A stretch of 64,000 nucleotides of DNA from Saonia flava (GCF_011927795.1 NZ_JAATJJ010000002.1:248001-312000); one strand, 5' to 3'; positions 8,428-16,735 are shown, counted from the stretch's first letter. Numbers and translations: made by a program. The notes: generated from the letters alone by a model not told the origin.

Positions 8428-9837
8428 CTATTTGTGATTGTACACTTCCCAGCCCATATAATTTCCTAAGGCTTCGTTCAATATTGCACCGGTCTTGGAT
8501 GCATTCATGACAACATGGTGCTCAAAGCCATTCTTGCATACATAATTCATTAATCCTTGTAGGTCTTCAATTTTGGCCACCGCCCTATTACCGAATGTTT
8601 TCAAGGGGTCATCTGTCAGCTCGCCTTCCCCAATATAGGCCTTTATAATACCTTTTGGGTCATCGGTACTTATTCTACCGTAAGTCAATGGATTTGCAGG
8701 GGTACGCCCATCCAATGCTCCATAGGTATTTTCTACTCCGACAGAAGTTCCTAAAATTGGTGCATTACTGATCTCGATATCGGGCAAGAACGATTTTGCC
8801 CAATTGCCACAATGAAATAGCACACATTTATTGAGGTCATCGGCGTAGTTATTGTTCCAATCGACCAAAGCACTTGGCGAACCGGAAGCCAACTGCATGG
8901 CATACATACTCAAGGTTCCCGTTACATCTACTTCACAGGCAGATGGCAGCATGTTCTCTGACATAATGCTCATACTTGTACATACATTGCACCCAAAATT
9001 CTGTTGCAATGATGTCCAGCATTGTATTGCCGTAGCATCCAGTGCATATTCTTCCACAAACTGATTGAGCACAACGTCCAATTTCGCCATTTGGATCATC
9101 GCCGCATCGGGGGTTTTACCTTTAGGGGCATAGGCATTTATAGCCTTCAAATGTTGTTTGACCACAGTATCATCCTTTGTGAGTTTGTCCGCTTTGCCGA
9201 GAATCTCGGATAGGTCTACCGTAGTAACGGTAATACCATTTCTTTGTAAAATTTTTTCTGAATAGCGAACCGTATTGAATGCTCCAGGTCTTGCACCCAC
9301 GGCTCCGATTCGAACGTTGCGCAACCCCTTAACTACCCTACAGACCGCCACGAAATCCATTAAATCTTTTTGGAACAGTTCTTCGGAAGGCGACATAACA
9401 TGTTTGCTGGTCAAGGAATATTTGATTCCATATTGATATAAGTTGTTGCAGACCGATATTTTACCACACCAGGAATCACGTCTATTGATAACGTTCATTT
9501 TAGAAAGCTCATCTGGATATGCTTGAATGAGAACAGGAACATTCAAGTTTGCCAGTTTCAAGGTGTCGGCCACTCCCTTTTCATCTCCAAAATTGGGCAA
9601 CAAGACCAATACCCCTGCAATTTCTTCACTATGCCTTTTGAACAGTTCCGCACACTTTTGGGCATCTTTAAAAGTTTCAACACCTGCAAGTTTGGTGTCC
9701 GTGGTATCCAACAAGACCGATTTAAGGTTAAGTTTTTTAAAAACGTCAAGAATTTCAATTCTTGCTTTTTCCACCAAACTGTCGGGGAAAAAATCTCTAT
9801 TTCCTATTATAATACCCAGGCTAATTGGTTTACTCAT
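8428..9837 (-). CDS. L-fucose/L-arabinose isomerase family protein (candidate aldose-ketose isomerase)
   Basis: 469 residues starting at ATG 9837, first gene of the operon. Features consistent with the COG2407 fucose/arabinose isomerase superfamily are the N-terminal Rossmann-like part (LLDTTDTKLAGVETFKDA, VLVLLPNFGDEKG), the middle part (VRIGAVGARPGAFNTVRYSE), and metal/substrate-region candidates in ALDATAIQCWTSLQQNFGC and FHCGNWAKSF. Members isomerise aldoses to ketoses with a divalent metal, but many are uncharacterised. Here it would feed the FGGY kinase and split transketolase encoded downstream. D-apiose to D-apulose is the favoured guess; D-arabinose, L-fucose or D-ribose are alternatives. 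Confidence 0.85.
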   Translation of the reverse strand: MSKPISLGIIIGNRDFFPDSLVEKARIEILDVFKKLNLKSVLLDTTDTKLAGVETFKDAQKCAELFKRHSEEIAGVLVLLPNFGDEKGVADTLKLANLNVPVLIQAYPDELSKMNVINRRDSWCGKISVCNNLYQYGIKYSLTSKHVMSPSEELFQKDLMDFVAVCRVVKGLRNVRIGAVGARPGAFNTVRYSEKILQRNGITVTTVDLSEILGKADKLTKDDTVVKQHLKAINAYAPKGKTPDAAMIQMAKLDVVLNQFVEEYALDATAIQCWTSLQQNFGCNVCTSMSIMSENMLPSACEVDVTGTLSMYAMQLASGSPSALVDWNNNYADDLNKCVLFHCGNWAKSFLPDIEISNAPILGTSVGVENTYGALDGRTPANPLTYGRISTDDPKGIIKAYIGEGELTDDPLKTFGNRAVAKIEDLQGLMNYVCKNGFEHHVVMNASKTGAILNEALGNYMGWEVYNHK

Positions 9838-10319
9838 ATGCTGCTATATATTTGTTATTAAGAATCTTATAAATTAGAGATTTCCGCAAGGGACGAGTCG
9901 AATATTCAACGGTTCAATTTACTACTAGCAAACAAACAAAAACCAGTTATATTCATATTAAAATCTATCATTTACCTATATATGCCATCAAATTGAAGAA
10001 AATTGAAGCAGCGTTTACATCTGATAATGCAATGACACTTTTGATGTCTTTAAAAACACGAAAGTCTACTTTAAGATTTTACTCCAAATCTATCTCTAGA
10101 TTCCGATTGCCTTTCTTATAGATGTTGCAAATCTTTAAATGTAGACACCGCTATAAACATAGATTTGACAAAAGTTACAAAAGTTACAAAAAAAATAATT
10201 AAAGGACCTCGGAATTCATCTAGTTTAATTCATTTTTCGGTTAGTTTTAAGTTAAAAGCGAGGTTAAATTTATAAATCCGAAAAATTAAAGGTTTGGAAC
10301 AAAATCTTAATACTCTACT
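9838..10319. other. Intergenic region upstream of the isomerase operon and the sigma-factor remnant
   Basis: 482 bp of AT-rich sequence between two divergent units. On the minus strand TAGATTTG (10092-10085) fits the Bacteroidota -7 consensus TAnnTTTG, but it is 250 bp from the isomerase start and has no well-placed -33 box. A short direct repeat of AAAAGTTAC occurs near 10170-10190. No ORF with codon character, no tRNA and no clear operator were seen. Confidence 0.4.
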
Positions 10320-10706
10320 ATGAAAAGCCAAAATCCTTATATAGGCCCTGTTATATCACCAAATGAAATTAGCGAAAATAGTATATGTAGAAAGAAGTTT
10401 GTAGCACTCTATGAACAATACTGGGAATCACTTTACGCCATAGGTTACAGTAGAATTAAATCAAAGAACGATGTTGAGGACATAATACAGGAGATTTTTA
10501 TTAATCTATGGAACAGAAAAACTTTCAAGGTAAATGGTTGTATGAAAGTTTATCTCCATACAGCTATGAAGTATTAGATAATAGATTACTTCAGAAAATC
10601 CAAATCTAAGGAAGTAAGGCTTGAATATCTTAGTGTAAAACAAATTAGCCCCATGAAGGCCGAACAGTTGGTTGCAATCAACGAATTAAATAATAAACTA
10701 TCCGTA
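10320..10706 (+). pseudogene. ECF sigma-70 factor (FecI-like) remnant, interrupted by an in-frame stop and truncated
   Basis: The frame from ATG 10320 encodes a sigma-70 region 2: FVALYEQYWESLYAIGYSRI, KNDVEDIIQEIFINLWNRK and VYLHTAMKY. It then meets TAG at 10575-10577 and continues in the same frame with IIDYFRKSKSKEVRLEYL, the normal continuation of FecI-like factors between regions 2 and 4. The sigma sequence stops at about NELNNKLSV (10706), where the same frame passes into DUF1593 sequence. Region 4 is absent, so it cannot act as a sigma factor. Such factors normally drive a SusC/SusD operon with an anti-sigma factor; none remains here, which points to deletion. Confidence 0.8.
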
Positions 10707-11552
10707 GAGCTGGCGCAAGCACTGTGGAGAGTACGAAATGATAGAAGTGAAGAAGAATTAAATAAATTCATATCCAAATTGAGGGTGTATGCGTGGGGTC
10801 ATCAAGACGCTACGGGACTTTGGATTCAAGAGAACTTTCCAAACTTGGTTTATTTAGTATCTACAGGTGGTGTTATTTATTCTGCCCCACCAGAATTGCA
10901 TAGTAAAGAATGGTTGGATACCCATGTGCGTTTTAATCATGGCCCCTTGGGCGCCTTATGTCCCATACGCTGGGGGAAACTAGGCGGTGCCGATTCAGAG
11001 ACCTACTTTGGTTTAATCCCAAATGGATTAAGCTATATGGAACACCCAGATTGGGGTGGCTGGGGTGGTCGCCTTCAAAAGCAAGCTGGCTCGGACACAC
11101 AATGGGTTGACCTTGAATCCAATATTAAAAAAGACAGTTTAGGGCATACCATCAGCCGTTGGGCAAGGGAATTTCAAAATGATTTTCAGGCAAGAATGGA
11201 TTGGTGTATAAAGGATTTTGATGAAGCCAACCACCCTCCAAAAGCTGTATTGAATGGTGATGAAAGTCTTAACTTTTTGGAAGTCCATGTCAAACCAAAA
11301 GAGAAAATCACCTTAGATGCTACAGGCAGCAGCGATATCGACGGTGATGAGCTTTATTATGAATGGAGGTACTACCACGAACCAAGCTCCTATAAAGGAA
11401 CACTGAATATTAAAAATCCTACGCAAAAAACGGCCACTTTTAAGGTGCCAAAAGATGCATCGGGAAAAACCTTGCACGTACTATTGGTTGTAAGTGATAA
11501 TGGTGAACCAAAATTGACCCGATACCGTAGAATGGTAATCCATGTAGAATAA
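10707..11552 (+). pseudogene. DUF1593 protein lacking its N-terminal part (fused to the sigma remnant)
   Basis: From LAQALWRVRND onward the frame matches the DUF1593 gene at 5167-6606 from its residue 158 ([11 protein letters not shown]) to its end, including the C-terminal Ig-like domain (SSDIDGDELYYEW). The first about 157 residues, with the signal peptide and the catalytic Asp cluster, are missing. The open frame back to ATG 10653 is sigma-factor sequence, so an automatic annotation would report a 299-residue protein. Without export signal or active site it is unlikely to be functional. The rest of the frame is undamaged, so the deletion is probably recent. Confidence 0.8.
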
Positions 11553-11569
11553 TAATTAAAGAAAATACA

Positions 11570-12634
11570 ATGAAATCTCTTATTAAACCCTTACTATTAG
11601 TATGTCTCGTCATAGGTTCTTGTAAACCTTTGGCCACACAAGAAATTACCGAACAAAAACCGTATCGTGTTATTATGTCTTCGGATTTCCCTCCTTTGGA
11701 CGTCATCCCCGGCGGAGCGGGTTATGGTCCAGCTGAAAAACGAAGTGATCCTGATGACATTCAATCTATGGTTCGCTTTCTTTTATACACCAATGATTTA
11801 GAAGTTGAGGCCTTAATAGCTTCTTCCGGTACTTTTGCCAATATCGCCAACAAACAAAATATTCTGGATATTTTGGACTTGTATGATGAAGTTGATGAGA
11901 ATCTTAGAAAACACAATCCAAAATTTCCAACTGCAGACCATTTAAAATCAGTTACCTACCAAGGGCGTTCCGGAAACTGGGGAAAACCTGTTGAGGAAAT
12001 TATTGGAGAGGGCAAGAATAGTGATGGTTCAGAAGCAATTATCAAAATTATAGATGAAGATGACCCAAGACCGGTATGGATTGGTGTTTGGGGTGGTCCG
12101 CAAGAGGTCGCCCAGGCCATTTGGAAAGTGCAGCAGACTAGAACACCTAAGGAATTGGACAAATTTCTAAGTAAAATGCGGATTTTTATGATAGGCTTAG
12201 GAAGTAAGACCGGTCAAGATGGTTCAGGTCAGTGGATGCTAGACAACTTTCCCAATTTGTTCGTGATCGTTTCGCAAAAAACCTATGGGGGAATGTTCGC
12301 TCAAAAATCACCATTGGGCAATTTGGAATGGCTCAATACCAATATCAGAAAAAATCATGGTCCTTTAGGTGCCATTTACCCCAGATCTGGTTTTAACCCA
12401 GAACCTCCGGGCATGCAGGAGGGGGATACACCAACATTTTTGCACTTAATTAGTGCCATAAATGGCAAAAACGACCCGGACCAACCCAATCAAGAAAGTT
12501 GGGGTGGGCAATATGAACAACGTGACCCAGCTAAGAATCATTGGTATGATGGGCCTGGACGTGAAAGCGTTTCAAAATGGCTAGAAGAAATTCAGGCTGA
12601 TTTTGCAAAACGAGCGGATTGGATGGTTGATTAA
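11570..12634 (+). CDS. DUF1593 (nucleoside-hydrolase-like) lipoprotein, single-domain form
   Basis: 354 residues with a lipoprotein signal peptide (lipobox near IGSC, Cys18). The DUF1593 domain is present from VIMSSDFPPLD through the Asp-rich motif KRSDPDDIQSMVRFL, then WGGPQEVAQAIWKVQQTRT, IRKNHGPLGAIYP and WGGQYEQRD. Compared with the gene at 5167 there is an insertion between the first Asp and the DPDD motif, and the protein ends at ADWMVD, exactly where the other copies continue into an Ig-like domain. It may be a natural short form or a C-terminal truncation. It is 17 bp after the broken DUF1593 copy. Function is unknown; probably a periplasmic glycosidase. Confidence 0.8.
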   Translation: MKSLIKPLLLVCLVIGSCKPLATQEITEQKPYRVIMSSDFPPLDVIPGGAGYGPAEKRSDPDDIQSMVRFLLYTNDLEVEALIASSGTFANIANKQNILDILDLYDEVDENLRKHNPKFPTADHLKSVTYQGRSGNWGKPVEEIIGEGKNSDGSEAIIKIIDEDDPRPVWIGVWGGPQEVAQAIWKVQQTRTPKELDKFLSKMRIFMIGLGSKTGQDGSGQWMLDNFPNLFVIVSQKTYGGMFAQKSPLGNLEWLNTNIRKNHGPLGAIYPRSGFNPEPPGMQEGDTPTFLHLISAINGKNDPDQPNQESWGGQYEQRDPAKNHWYDGPGRESVSKWLEEIQADFAKRADWMVD

Positions 12635-12652
12635 ACAAGTTGCCACATATAA

Positions 12653-12808
12653 AAAGCTATCCATGAAACCAGTGATGATGATAAACCATCAATAATACCG
12701 TTTGTACCAGACGCCACAGTGCGTAATGGTACAGCGGTATTGGTTATTCTCGGTGGCGGATATGTAATTAGGGTTAAAGACCATGAGTGGGTTTTGGTTG
12801 GTCTATAA
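12653..12808 (+). pseudogene. Remnant of an alpha/beta-hydrolase (acetyl-esterase-like) gene
   Basis: A 51-codon open stretch without start encodes DDDKPSIIPFVPDATVRNG followed by TAVLVILGGGYVIRVKDHEW and ends at TAA 12806-12808. The GGGY element followed by D-H-E is the oxyanion-hole region of secreted acetylxylan-esterase-like hydrolases, and resembles IIAPGGGYRYLAINIEGYE in the intact gene at 43571. No nucleophile or C-terminal region was found downstream, so only an N-terminal piece survives. Together with the neighbouring sigma and DUF1593 debris it suggests a former carbohydrate cluster here. Confidence 0.55.
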
Positions 12809-13185
12809 GAGTTCAAACCAATATCACAGGACATAAAGGGACTGCTTCAAGCATAAGCATACTATATCGAAAAGTTAATGAGATACAATTGAAGGAGATT
12901 TTCTCTCTCAATAAGTAGTTTGGTTAGAATGCGTAAGTGAGAGCTGGCGCATTTTCTATTAGCCCAATTCGCCGATCTTCAAACTTTTTACATGGCAATT
13001 ATAATAAAGGGAAGAAAAACAAAAAAAGTGACTTGTTTTGCAAATCACTTTTCCGTTTCGTCGGGATGACAGGATTTACAGAATCCTAGTGAACCCTCAG
13101 TCCAAATGGAAAAGTGATGGCTTATGCCATTCTTATTATTGTTTCCATTCAATTTTAAAAACTGTGTTTCCAATTTTCTGGAAAC
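12809..13185. other. Non-coding stretch between the esterase remnant and the tRNA-Pro terminator
   Basis: 377 bp with stops in all frames and no recognisable gene. It contains the first copy (13017-13077) of the 61-bp repeat that also covers the end of tRNA-Pro, including an orphan copy of the tRNA terminator hairpin (13021-13052). The 104 bp between the two repeat copies show no gene. Confidence 0.6.
13017..13077. repeat. Direct repeat copy 1 (partial tRNA-Pro 3' end plus terminator)
   Basis: 61 bp matching 13182-13242 at 59 positions by eye (differences at 13040 and 13056). It contains the tRNA terminator hairpin and the last 17 nt of tRNA-Pro (acceptor and T-stem 3' strands and part of the T-loop), after which the similarity ends. 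It is either an attachment-site scar of an element that integrated at the tRNA or a short tandem duplication. Confidence 0.85.
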
Positions 13186-13242
13186 AAAAAAAGTGACTTG
13201 TTTTACAAATCACTTTTCCGCTTCGTCGGGATGACAGGATTT
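13182..13242. repeat. Direct repeat copy 2 (overlaps the functional tRNA-Pro 3' end)
   Basis: This copy lies 165 bp from copy 1 and runs from the terminator into the T-loop of the intact tRNA-Pro. It belongs to the functional gene and its terminator, so copy 1 is the derived one. Confidence 0.85.
13186..13217 (-). terminator. Rho-independent terminator of tRNA-Pro
   Basis: Read on the minus strand, AAAAGTGA (13217-13210) pairs with TCACTTTT (13196-13189), extended by an inner 4-bp stem around a TTT/AAA loop, and is followed by seven T (13192-13186). It lies 8 bp downstream of the tRNA 3' end. Confidence 0.8.
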
Positions 13243-13299
13243 GAACCTGCGACCACACGGCCCCCAGCCGTGTACGCTACCGGACTGCGCCACATCCCG
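13226..13299 (-). tRNA. tRNA-Pro (anticodon GGG)
   Basis: The minus strand gives a full cloverleaf. The acceptor stem pairs CGGGATG (13299-13293) with CATCCCG (13233-13227), discriminator A. The anticodon stem CACGG/CCGTG closes the loop CTGGGGG, giving anticodon GGG, and the T-arm contains GGTTCAAATCC. CCA is not encoded, as is common in Bacteroidota. Its 3' 17 nt are repeated at 13061-13077. Confidence 0.95.
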
Positions 13300-13417
13300 A
13301 AAGTAGGATTGCAAAAATAGAAAAGTTGAACCAAATTCTTTCAACTTTATTTAAAAAATATATCAATCGTATTTACAACTATTGTTCTGGCATTGCACAC
13401 TCTTTTTAACACATCTA

Positions 13418-13431
13418 CGCAATCGATTGCG
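13418..13431. promoter_or_regulatory. LacI-type operator upstream of the GH115 gene
   Basis: CGCAATCGATTGCG is a perfect 14-bp palindrome with the central CG step typical of LacI-family operators. It lies 11 bp upstream of a perfect -7 box, where a bound repressor would block RNA polymerase. The core GCAATCGATTGC recurs at 33813-33824 and 54596-54607. Confidence 0.75.
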
Positions 13432-13442
13432 GAATGTTTTGT

Positions 13443-13450
13443 TATATTTG
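13443..13450 (+). promoter_or_regulatory. -7 promoter box (TAnnTTTG) of the GH115 gene
   Basis: TATATTTG matches the Bacteroidota -7 consensus TAnnTTTG exactly. Transcription would begin near 13456, which excludes the ATG at 13452 as start codon and supports ATG 13476. A -33 TTTG at the usual distance is not clear. Confidence 0.6.
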
Positions 13451-13475
13451 AATGAATCAATTTAACTATATTATT

Positions 13476-16370
13476 ATGAAGCTGTTGCCTTTAAGGAAAA
13501 TCAAATACTGTTTAACTCTTTCTCTTGTACTTTCAGCCATTACACAATTAACAGCATCAGATAAAACCGACTATGTAACCAAAGAACCCACTAAAAAAAG
13601 TTTTCCGTTGGCAAGCAAAGGGGTACCTGTCAATTTATTGGTGAGCTCTGCAGATTTTTCAGGAGTTCAAAAAGTTGCTGGGCATTTACAGAACGATCTC
13701 TACAAAGTCACAGGTACCAGACCCAATCTTTTTAAAGACACTATTTCCGATAGTGGTCCCATTGTCATTATTGGTACTCTGGGCAAAAGTCCCCTTATTA
13801 ACATTTTAGTAGAATCAGGAAAAATAAAAGCTTCCCTATTGGAGGGCAAATGGGAAAAGTTCATTACCCTATCCGTAAAAAATCCCATGCCAGGCGTAAA
13901 GAGAGCATTGGTCATTGCAGGGAGTGACAAACGTGGTACTATATATGGCATGTATAATTTATCCGAACAAATTGGCATTCACCCTTGGTATTATTGGGCA
14001 GATATGCCCATAGTTAAACAAACCGAATTGCACGTTACTTCCGGCATTCACACGCTGGGCGAGCCCAAAGTAAAATACCGTGGAATCTTTATCAATGATG
14101 AAGCTCCGGCACTGAGAAACTGGGCAAAAGAAAAGTTCGGTGACTTTAACCATCAATTTTACGAAACCGTTTTTGAATTAATTCTAAGAAATAAGGGCAA
14201 TTACCTATGGCCTGCCATGTGGCAACCCAGCTCTTTTGTAACAGATGATCCAGAAAATGCCCAATTGGCCGATGAATACGGCATTGTAATTTCCACTACC
14301 CACCATGAACCCATGATGCGGGCACATGCAGAATGGGACAGTAATAAAGATGGGGCTTGGAACTATGAAACAAACAAAGAAAAACTACAAGAGTTTTGGC
14401 GTGCTGGTATAGAGCGTATGGGTAATCATGAAAGCATTGTTACCTTGGGTATGCGTGGAGATGGTGATGAGGCCATGAGTGAAGAAACTGTGGTTGATCT
14501 AATGAAAAACATTATAGTGGACCAACGTAAAATCATAGCCGATGTTACCGGAAAACCTACAGAAGAAACTCCACAGGTTTGGGCTTTGTACAAAGAGGTT
14601 CAAGATTATTATGACAAGGGAATGCGGGTAGATGATGATATCATGATTCTCTTCTGTGATGATAACTGGGGCAATGTGCGCATCTTACCAAAAAAAGAGG
14701 ACCTAAGCCATAAAGGTGGCTTTGGAATGTATTACCATTTTGATTTTGTTGGGGGTCCTGTATCCTACAGATGGCTCAATGTTACGCAAATAGAAAAGGT
14801 ATGGGAACAAATGAACCTGTCCTATGAACGCGGTGTAAAAGATTTATGGTTGGTCAATGTGGGGGATATTAAACCCATGGAACTGCCCACTAGCTTCTTT
14901 CTGGATTTTGCCTGGGATCCAGAGGCCATAAAAGCAGAGGATTTACCAAACTATTATGAAAACTGGGTAAAAAAGCAATTTGGTGATGAACTTGCTACAG
15001 AAATTGGAGAGATTTTATCCCTTTCTACAAAGTATGCCGCACGCCGCACGCCAGAAATGTTGAAACCAGATACCTATAGCCTACAAAACTATCGTGAAGC
15101 GGATAAAATCCTTGAGGAATACACCCAACTACTTGCCCGAAGTAAAAATATCTATGAAAAACTTCCAGAAACCCATAAATCGGCTTTTTATCAACTGGTG
15201 CTTTTTCCTGTGGAAATTAGCAGCAATCTAAATGAGATGTACATTGCTGCCGGTAAAAACAAGCTGTATGGTGATCAAGGCAGGGCATCGGCCAACTATT
15301 ATGCAGATGTGGTAAAAGAAAAATTCTTTAAGGATGCGGAACTTGTTCGCCAATACCATGAAGAGATGGAAAATGGCAAATGGAACCACATGATGTCCCA
15401 AACCCATATTGGATATAGGTCATGGAACAACCCACCTTATAACAAAATGCCCGAAGTGTCCTATCTTCAAATAGAACCTTCTGCCCAATTGGGTTACGTG
15501 CTGGAGAATGGTGTTACCTCTCGTTGGAACCGTTCTGGTCTGTTTAGTAGAAGCTTTTCCCCTTTCGACCCTATAAATGATCAAAACTACTACTTGGAAA
15601 TTTTTAACAGGGGTAAAGAAAAATTAAGCTATACCCTAACCGCTAAAAATGATTGGATCAAACTTTCTTCTAAAAGTGGCTCAATACAATACGATGAAAA
15701 AGTTAGGGTAAGTATCGACTGGAGCAAAGCCCCAAAAGGTCAAGAAACTGGTGAAATTGTTCTCTCTGGTGCAGGGAATGAATTCACCATTACTGTACCC
15801 CTTAAAAATAATTTGCCAGAGGTTTCCGGTTTTGTAGAGAACAATGGTGTTGTTTCTATTGAAGCTGCACATTTTAGCAATACATTCAACTCAAAAAATA
15901 TCAGCTGGACCGTAGTTCCCAACATGGGCCGTACCAATTCTGCCATAACAATGGAGCCTGCCGATGCCGAAAGGCAAATACTGGGCAAGAATACTCCCCG
16001 TATTGAATATGAATTTACCCTTTTCAACGAGGGGGAACTAAAAATAGATACCTACCTCTCTCCTACCCTAAATTACCAAAAGAACGAAGGTCTAAAATAT
16101 GCCATTGCCATAGATGATGAAGCACCACAGATCATCAACATACATGAAGGGGAAACCGTACCGGATTGGGAATACCCAGACTGGTGGAACAACTCGGTAA
16201 CGGACCATATCAAGAAAAAACAATCTGTCCACCCCAACATAAAAAGTGGTACGCACACCCTAAAAATTTGGATGGTGGATGCAGGGGTTGTTTTTCAAAA
16301 ATTTGTGATAGATACTGGTGGGTTAAAAGAATCCTATTTAGGCCCTTCGGAGAGTATTTATGTAAAATAA
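13476..16370 (+). CDS. Secreted GH115 xylan alpha-1,2-glucuronidase
   Basis: About 964 residues from ATG 13476, with a signal peptide ending near LTAS. GH115 hallmarks are the N-terminal domain (IVIIGTLGKSPLI, GSDKRGTIYGMYNLSEQIG), then PKVKYRGIFINDEAPALRNW, LRNKGNYLWPAMW, TTHHEPMMRAHAEW, TLGMRGDGDEAMS and ILFCDDNWGN, followed by helical and C-terminal beta domains. GH115 enzymes remove (4-O-methyl)glucuronic acid from internal or terminal xylose of glucuronoxylan, complementing GH67, which acts on oligosaccharide ends. It is monocistronic and 17 kb from the main xylan locus, but carries the same operator. Length and motifs are as expected for a full-length enzyme. Confidence 0.95.
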   Translation: MKLLPLRKIKYCLTLSLVLSAITQLTASDKTDYVTKEPTKKSFPLASKGVPVNLLVSSADFSGVQKVAGHLQNDLYKVTGTRPNLFKDTISDSGPIVIIGTLGKSPLINILVESGKIKASLLEGKWEKFITLSVKNPMPGVKRALVIAGSDKRGTIYGMYNLSEQIGIHPWYYWADMPIVKQTELHVTSGIHTLGEPKVKYRGIFINDEAPALRNWAKEKFGDFNHQFYETVFELILRNKGNYLWPAMWQPSSFVTDDPENAQLADEYGIVISTTHHEPMMRAHAEWDSNKDGAWNYETNKEKLQEFWRAGIERMGNHESIVTLGMRGDGDEAMSEETVVDLMKNIIVDQRKIIADVTGKPTEETPQVWALYKEVQDYYDKGMRVDDDIMILFCDDNWGNVRILPKKEDLSHKGGFGMYYHFDFVGGPVSYRWLNVTQIEKVWEQMNLSYERGVKDLWLVNVGDIKPMELPTSFFLDFAWDPEAIKAEDLPNYYENWVKKQFGDELATEIGEILSLSTKYAARRTPEMLKPDTYSLQNYREADKILEEYTQLLARSKNIYEKLPETHKSAFYQLVLFPVEISSNLNEMYIAAGKNKLYGDQGRASANYYADVVKEKFFKDAELVRQYHEEMENGKWNHMMSQTHIGYRSWNNPPYNKMPEVSYLQIEPSAQLGYVLENGVTSRWNRSGLFSRSFSPFDPINDQNYYLEIFNRGKEKLSYTLTAKNDWIKLSSKSGSIQYDEKVRVSIDWSKAPKGQETGEIVLSGAGNEFTITVPLKNNLPEVSGFVENNGVVSIEAAHFSNTFNSKNISWTVVPNMGRTNSAITMEPADAERQILGKNTPRIEYEFTLFNEGELKIDTYLSPTLNYQKNEGLKYAIAIDDEAPQIINIHEGETVPDWEYPDWWNNSVTDHIKKKQSVHPNIKSGTHTLKIWMVDAGVVFQKFVIDTGGLKESYLGPSESIYVK

Positions 16371-16392
16371 ATAGTAGTATCTTAGTATCCAT

Positions 16393-16683
16393 GGGAATAA
16401 CATTTATCCATGCATTTGGTATGATGGCAACACAAAAGTTGCTGCGGAATTTTACGGTTCCCTTTTTCCCAATTTGTAATTGATCCCCACAAAGTATTAA
16501 TGGCCATGGATGGGTGCAAGAGCCCATAATTTCACCTTTAATGAAGCCATATTCTTTGTGGTGGAATCTAAAAATCAACAGGAAATAGATTAGTTCTGGA
16601 ATAAACTTACGGATCATGATGCAAAAGAGAGTAATCCTGGATGGCTAAAGGACAAGTTTGGCGTATCCTGGCAAAATCATTAA
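16393..16683 (+). pseudogene. VOC-superfamily (PhnB / 3-demethylubiquinone methyltransferase-like) pseudogene
   Basis: One frame reads NIYPCIWYDGNTKVAAEFYG then SLFPNL and a stop. Other frames then give FNEAIFFVVESKNQQEID, a stop, and FWNKLTDHDAKES, then PGWLKDKFGVSWQNH. These are the ordered motifs of PhnB-like glyoxalase-fold proteins (usually about 150 residues), broken by at least two stops and frame changes, with the middle compressed. It is a dead gene between GH115 and the protease. Confidence 0.7.
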
Positions 16684-16735
16684 AAGTTGGGCTAATTAAA
16701 GAAGAAACCCTGCGATAGTGTAGACATTTTTGAAA

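Noticed and set aside
1-9837. Reading the operon as D-ribose or nucleoside catabolism
   Set aside because: Not excluded, but no ribokinase is present, and an isomerase, FGGY kinase and dedicated split transketolase are not needed for ribose.
10575-10577. In-frame TAG in the sigma remnant as programmed read-through
   Set aside because: Region 4 of the sigma factor is missing and the frame runs into an unrelated protein, so decay is simpler.
12631-12834. 67-codon minus-strand frame after the DUF1593 gene
   Set aside because: It is antisense to the esterase remnant, whose GGGY motif gives the convincing reading.
13452-13475. Upstream ATG for GH115
   Set aside because: It lies directly after the -7 box, before or at the expected transcription start, and would put eight polar residues before the signal peptide.
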